Of a DNA stretch of 64,000 bases, positions 62,197 through 64,000 are shown piece by piece. The position numbers and the translations under genes are program-made. Location: assembly GCA_035653615.1 (NCBI GenBank), contig DASRBN010000005.1, forward strand, positions 62,001 through 126,000, in the 5' to 3' direction. The notes under the pieces were generated by a model that was not told where the DNA came from, did not search any database, and saw only the letters and a program-made list of their open reading frames with translations. Origin of the DNA: Ktedonobacteraceae bacterium. GTDB taxonomy: Bacteria > Chloroflexota > Ktedonobacteria > Ktedonobacterales > Ktedonobacteraceae. Numbering within the stretch: the stretch's first letter is position 1; every line of letters starts with the position of its first letter.

Positions 62197-64000
62197 ATGA
62201 AAGAAACGCCCGTACCGGCAGGACTCGAACGCCGCAAAGAAGATATCGGACTCATTACCGGCCATGACCGCTTTGTGGATGATCTGAAATCACCCCAGCA
62301 TCGCTCCTCCCCGCTGCACATGGCCCTGGTTCGCAGCCCCTATGCCCATGCGCAAATCAAAAACATCGACCTCGACACCGTCCGCGCCCTCCCAGACGTC
62401 GTTGCCGCTTTAAGTGGGGACGAGCTAGTAAGCAGCATGCCCACGCTAGAACTGATTACCACGTTACCCGGCCTCAAAGTACCCCGGCGGCAGCCATTAG
62501 CGCTTGATCGCGTGCGCTACGTCGGCGACCCGGTAGCTGTCATACTGGCCGAAGACCGCTATATTGCTGAAGATGCGCTTGATCTCGTTGAGGTCGACTA
62601 TGAAGTGTTGCCCACTGTGATCGATCCAGAGGCCGCGCTTGCTCCCGACGCTCCTCTGCTCTACCAGGAACTCGGCTCAAATGTTGCCATCCAGATACCC
62701 AGCGGAGGTGGCGATATCGACGCCGCCTTCGCTCAAGCAGATGATATCGTTCGCCTGCGCGTTGTTAACCAGCGCGTGTCCCCCAGTTCGCTTGAAGCAC
62801 GCGCCTGCCTCTTCGATTACGATACTGCCACGGGCCAACTCTCTGCCTGGCTCTCCTCTCAGACCATCTACCAGGCCCGGCGTGCTCTGGCCGCCGCTTT
62901 AGGCCTCAACCAGGACAAAATTCATGTTTACGCTGCCCAGGTTGGCGGAGCCTTCGGCGCCAAAGTGGGCATCAGTGGAGAAGAGATCATCGCTGCCATG
63001 CTCACAGTCAAATATGGCCGTCCGGTAAAATGGATTGAAACCCGTAGCGAAAATCTCCAGGCCCAGACGCATGGACGTGGCCAGGTGAATTATATCGAGG
63101 CAGCCGTACAGAAAGATGGGCGGCTTCTCGGCCTGAAAGTGCGTACCGTGGCCGACTTCGGCGCTTTCCTGGCCTATACCACTCCTATCTCTCCCAATAC
63201 TACCGCGCGCATGCTCAATGGCCCCTACCAGATACAGGCTCTCGATTTCCAGGCAGTGGGCGTCTTTACCAATACCGTGCCGACCGCGGCCTATCGCGGA
63301 GCGGGCAGACCCGAGGCGACCTACCTGCTAGAACGAACCATAGACGCTATTGCCCGCCATCTCCACATCGATCCCGCTGAGGTGCGTCGTCGCAACCTGA
63401 TTGCCCCGGACGCTTTCCCCTACCACACCGTACATGGAGCAACCTACGACAGCGGCAACTACCAGGCCGCCCTCGAGCGAGCGCTAGAACTTGCCGACTA
63501 CACCGGCTGGCGCGAAAAACAGCAAGAACGCCACAAAGCTCGGAGTAGTTCGCTGTTGGGCATCGGAGTCTCTACCTTTGTAGAAATATCCGGTGGCCCA
63601 TTCGGCCCCAGCGGCCCTGGCATACCGCAAGATGCCGCCACTGTGCGCATTCGCCGCGACGGAAAAATCCTCGTGGAGAGCGGCGTGGCGCATAACGGCC
63701 AGGGGCACTTCACCGCCTTCGCGCAGATCGCCGCCCAGACCTTCGACCTGCCAGGCTCACAGGTAGAGGTACAGATGAACAATACCGCCTTGCCCGCTTA
63801 TAGCATTGGCACCTTTGGCAGCCGCACCACGCAAATTGGAGGCGCTGCCGTTGCCCTGGCGGCGCAGGCCGCGAAAGAAAAAGCTCTCCAGGCCGCGGCA
63901 AAGCTGTTAGAAGCGGCTCCGGCGGACCTTGAAATGAGCCACGGTCAGGTTCGAGTGCGCGGAGTGCCAGGGCGAGCCATTAGCCTGGGCGAACTCGCAC
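62197..64000 (+). CDS. Molybdenum hydroxylase large subunit, paralogue (3' end beyond window)
   Basis: At least 601 residues of an open frame that runs off the window. It aligns along its whole length with the protein encoded at 15250-17625: GLERRKEDIGLITGHDRFVDD, VGGAFGAKVGISGEEIIAAM and PTAAYRGAGRPEATYLLERT. The AYRGAGR loop again places it with form II CoxL-like or xanthine-dehydrogenase-like enzymes that bind Mo-molybdopterin. AGGAGGAGG gives a strong ribosome site before the ATG. FAD and 2Fe-2S subunits may follow beyond position 64000. The M20 amidohydrolase gene lies 160 bp upstream in the same direction. Confidence 0.93.
   Translation, partial: MKETPVPAGLERRKEDIGLITGHDRFVDDLKSPQHRSSPLHMALVRSPYAHAQIKNIDLDTVRALPDVVAALSGDELVSSMPTLELITTLPGLKVPRRQPLALDRVRYVGDPVAVILAEDRYIAEDALDLVEVDYEVLPTVIDPEAALAPDAPLLYQELGSNVAIQIPSGGGDIDAAFAQADDIVRLRVVNQRVSPSSLEARACLFDYDTATGQLSAWLSSQTIYQARRALAAALGLNQDKIHVYAAQVGGAFGAKVGISGEEIIAAMLTVKYGRPVKWIETRSENLQAQTHGRGQVNYIEAAVQKDGRLLGLKVRTVADFGAFLAYTTPISPNTTARMLNGPYQIQALDFQAVGVFTNTVPTAAYRGAGRPEATYLLERTIDAIARHLHIDPAEVRRRNLIAPDAFPYHTVHGATYDSGNYQAALERALELADYTGWREKQQERHKARSSSLLGIGVSTFVEISGGPFGPSGPGIPQDAATVRIRRDGKILVESGVAHNGQGHFTAFAQIAAQTFDLPGSQVEVQMNNTALPAYSIGTFGSRTTQIGGAAVALAAQAAKEKALQAAAKLLEAAPADLEMSHGQVRVRGVPGRAISLGELA

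Overview
The window looks like a chromosomal segment of a Chloroflexota bacterium of the Ktedonobacteria type. This is an inference from the gene mix: an acetylhomoserine methionine route under a SAM-I riboswitch, PQQ-type and WxVVPSPN-type propellers, prodomain-poor S53 peptidases, eukaryote-like topoisomerase IB, a Ddn-like F420-type protein, IS200/IS605 elements, and many dispersed intergenic repeats. No rRNA, tRNA or CRISPR array was recognised. Most genes start at ATG behind an AAAGGAG-like site; a few use GTG or TTG.

Layout. 0.3-5.7 kb: promoter, SAM-I riboswitch, two terminators and the operon metX-metY-aspartate kinase-asd, which covers aspartate to aspartate semialdehyde and homoserine to homocysteine. 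5.8-7.1 kb: an N-truncated TnpB and the tail of a PIN-domain gene. 7.1-12 kb (minus strand): a DoxX-Rieske fusion, a histidine kinase/response regulator pair, and a phosphofructokinase with pyrophosphate-type signature residues. 12-13.7 kb: a complete IS200/IS605 element with a perfect 46-bp palindrome. 14-20.2 kb: a tandem UspA protein, a molybdenum hydroxylase large subunit, an AI-2E-type transporter and an M24 protein lacking most metal ligands. 20.4-25.2 kb: a small membrane protein, a deacetylase remnant, phosphomannomutase/phosphoglucomutase, a hydroxyacid dehydrogenase and Dps. 25.4-34.1 kb: a 16-repeat PQQ propeller, a ThiO-like oxidase, topoisomerase IB, RecQ, a MerA-like flavoprotein and YihY.

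34.3-38.2 kb: the NAD de novo operon nadB-nadC-nadA, behind a dense cluster of inverted repeats. 38.3-42.7 kb: an exported S53 peptidase, an exported seven-repeat propeller and a second S53 peptidase; the two peptidase genes share promoter and leader-hairpin architecture. 42.7-49.6 kb: an S51 peptidase, a methyltransferase, YjbQ, a block in which two DUF5808-like genes flank a GNAT and a HAD gene, an ABM monooxygenase, an acetyltransferase remnant next to a 100-bp hairpin, and a dienelactone hydrolase. 49.9-53.4 kb: a two-cluster ferredoxin/GltD-type flavoprotein followed by two paralogous membrane proteins, the best candidate here for an undescribed complex. 53.6-64 kb: a Ddn-like protein, two overlapping MFS genes, an EXPERA-like or unknown membrane protein, an AhpD-like protein, a phospholipase-D protein, a DinB-like protein, an M20 amidohydrolase, and a second molybdenum hydroxylase large subunit that runs off the end.

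Intergenic space is largely occupied by at least three dispersed repeat families: A, with the core GGGGCCGATTTATCG; B, with the core GTCATTCTGAGCGCAGCG; and C, with the core AAGGGCGATCCTTG. They often sit beside truncated genes, and one supplies the last codons and stop of a real gene. All functional calls come from reading motifs and context; no database search was run.
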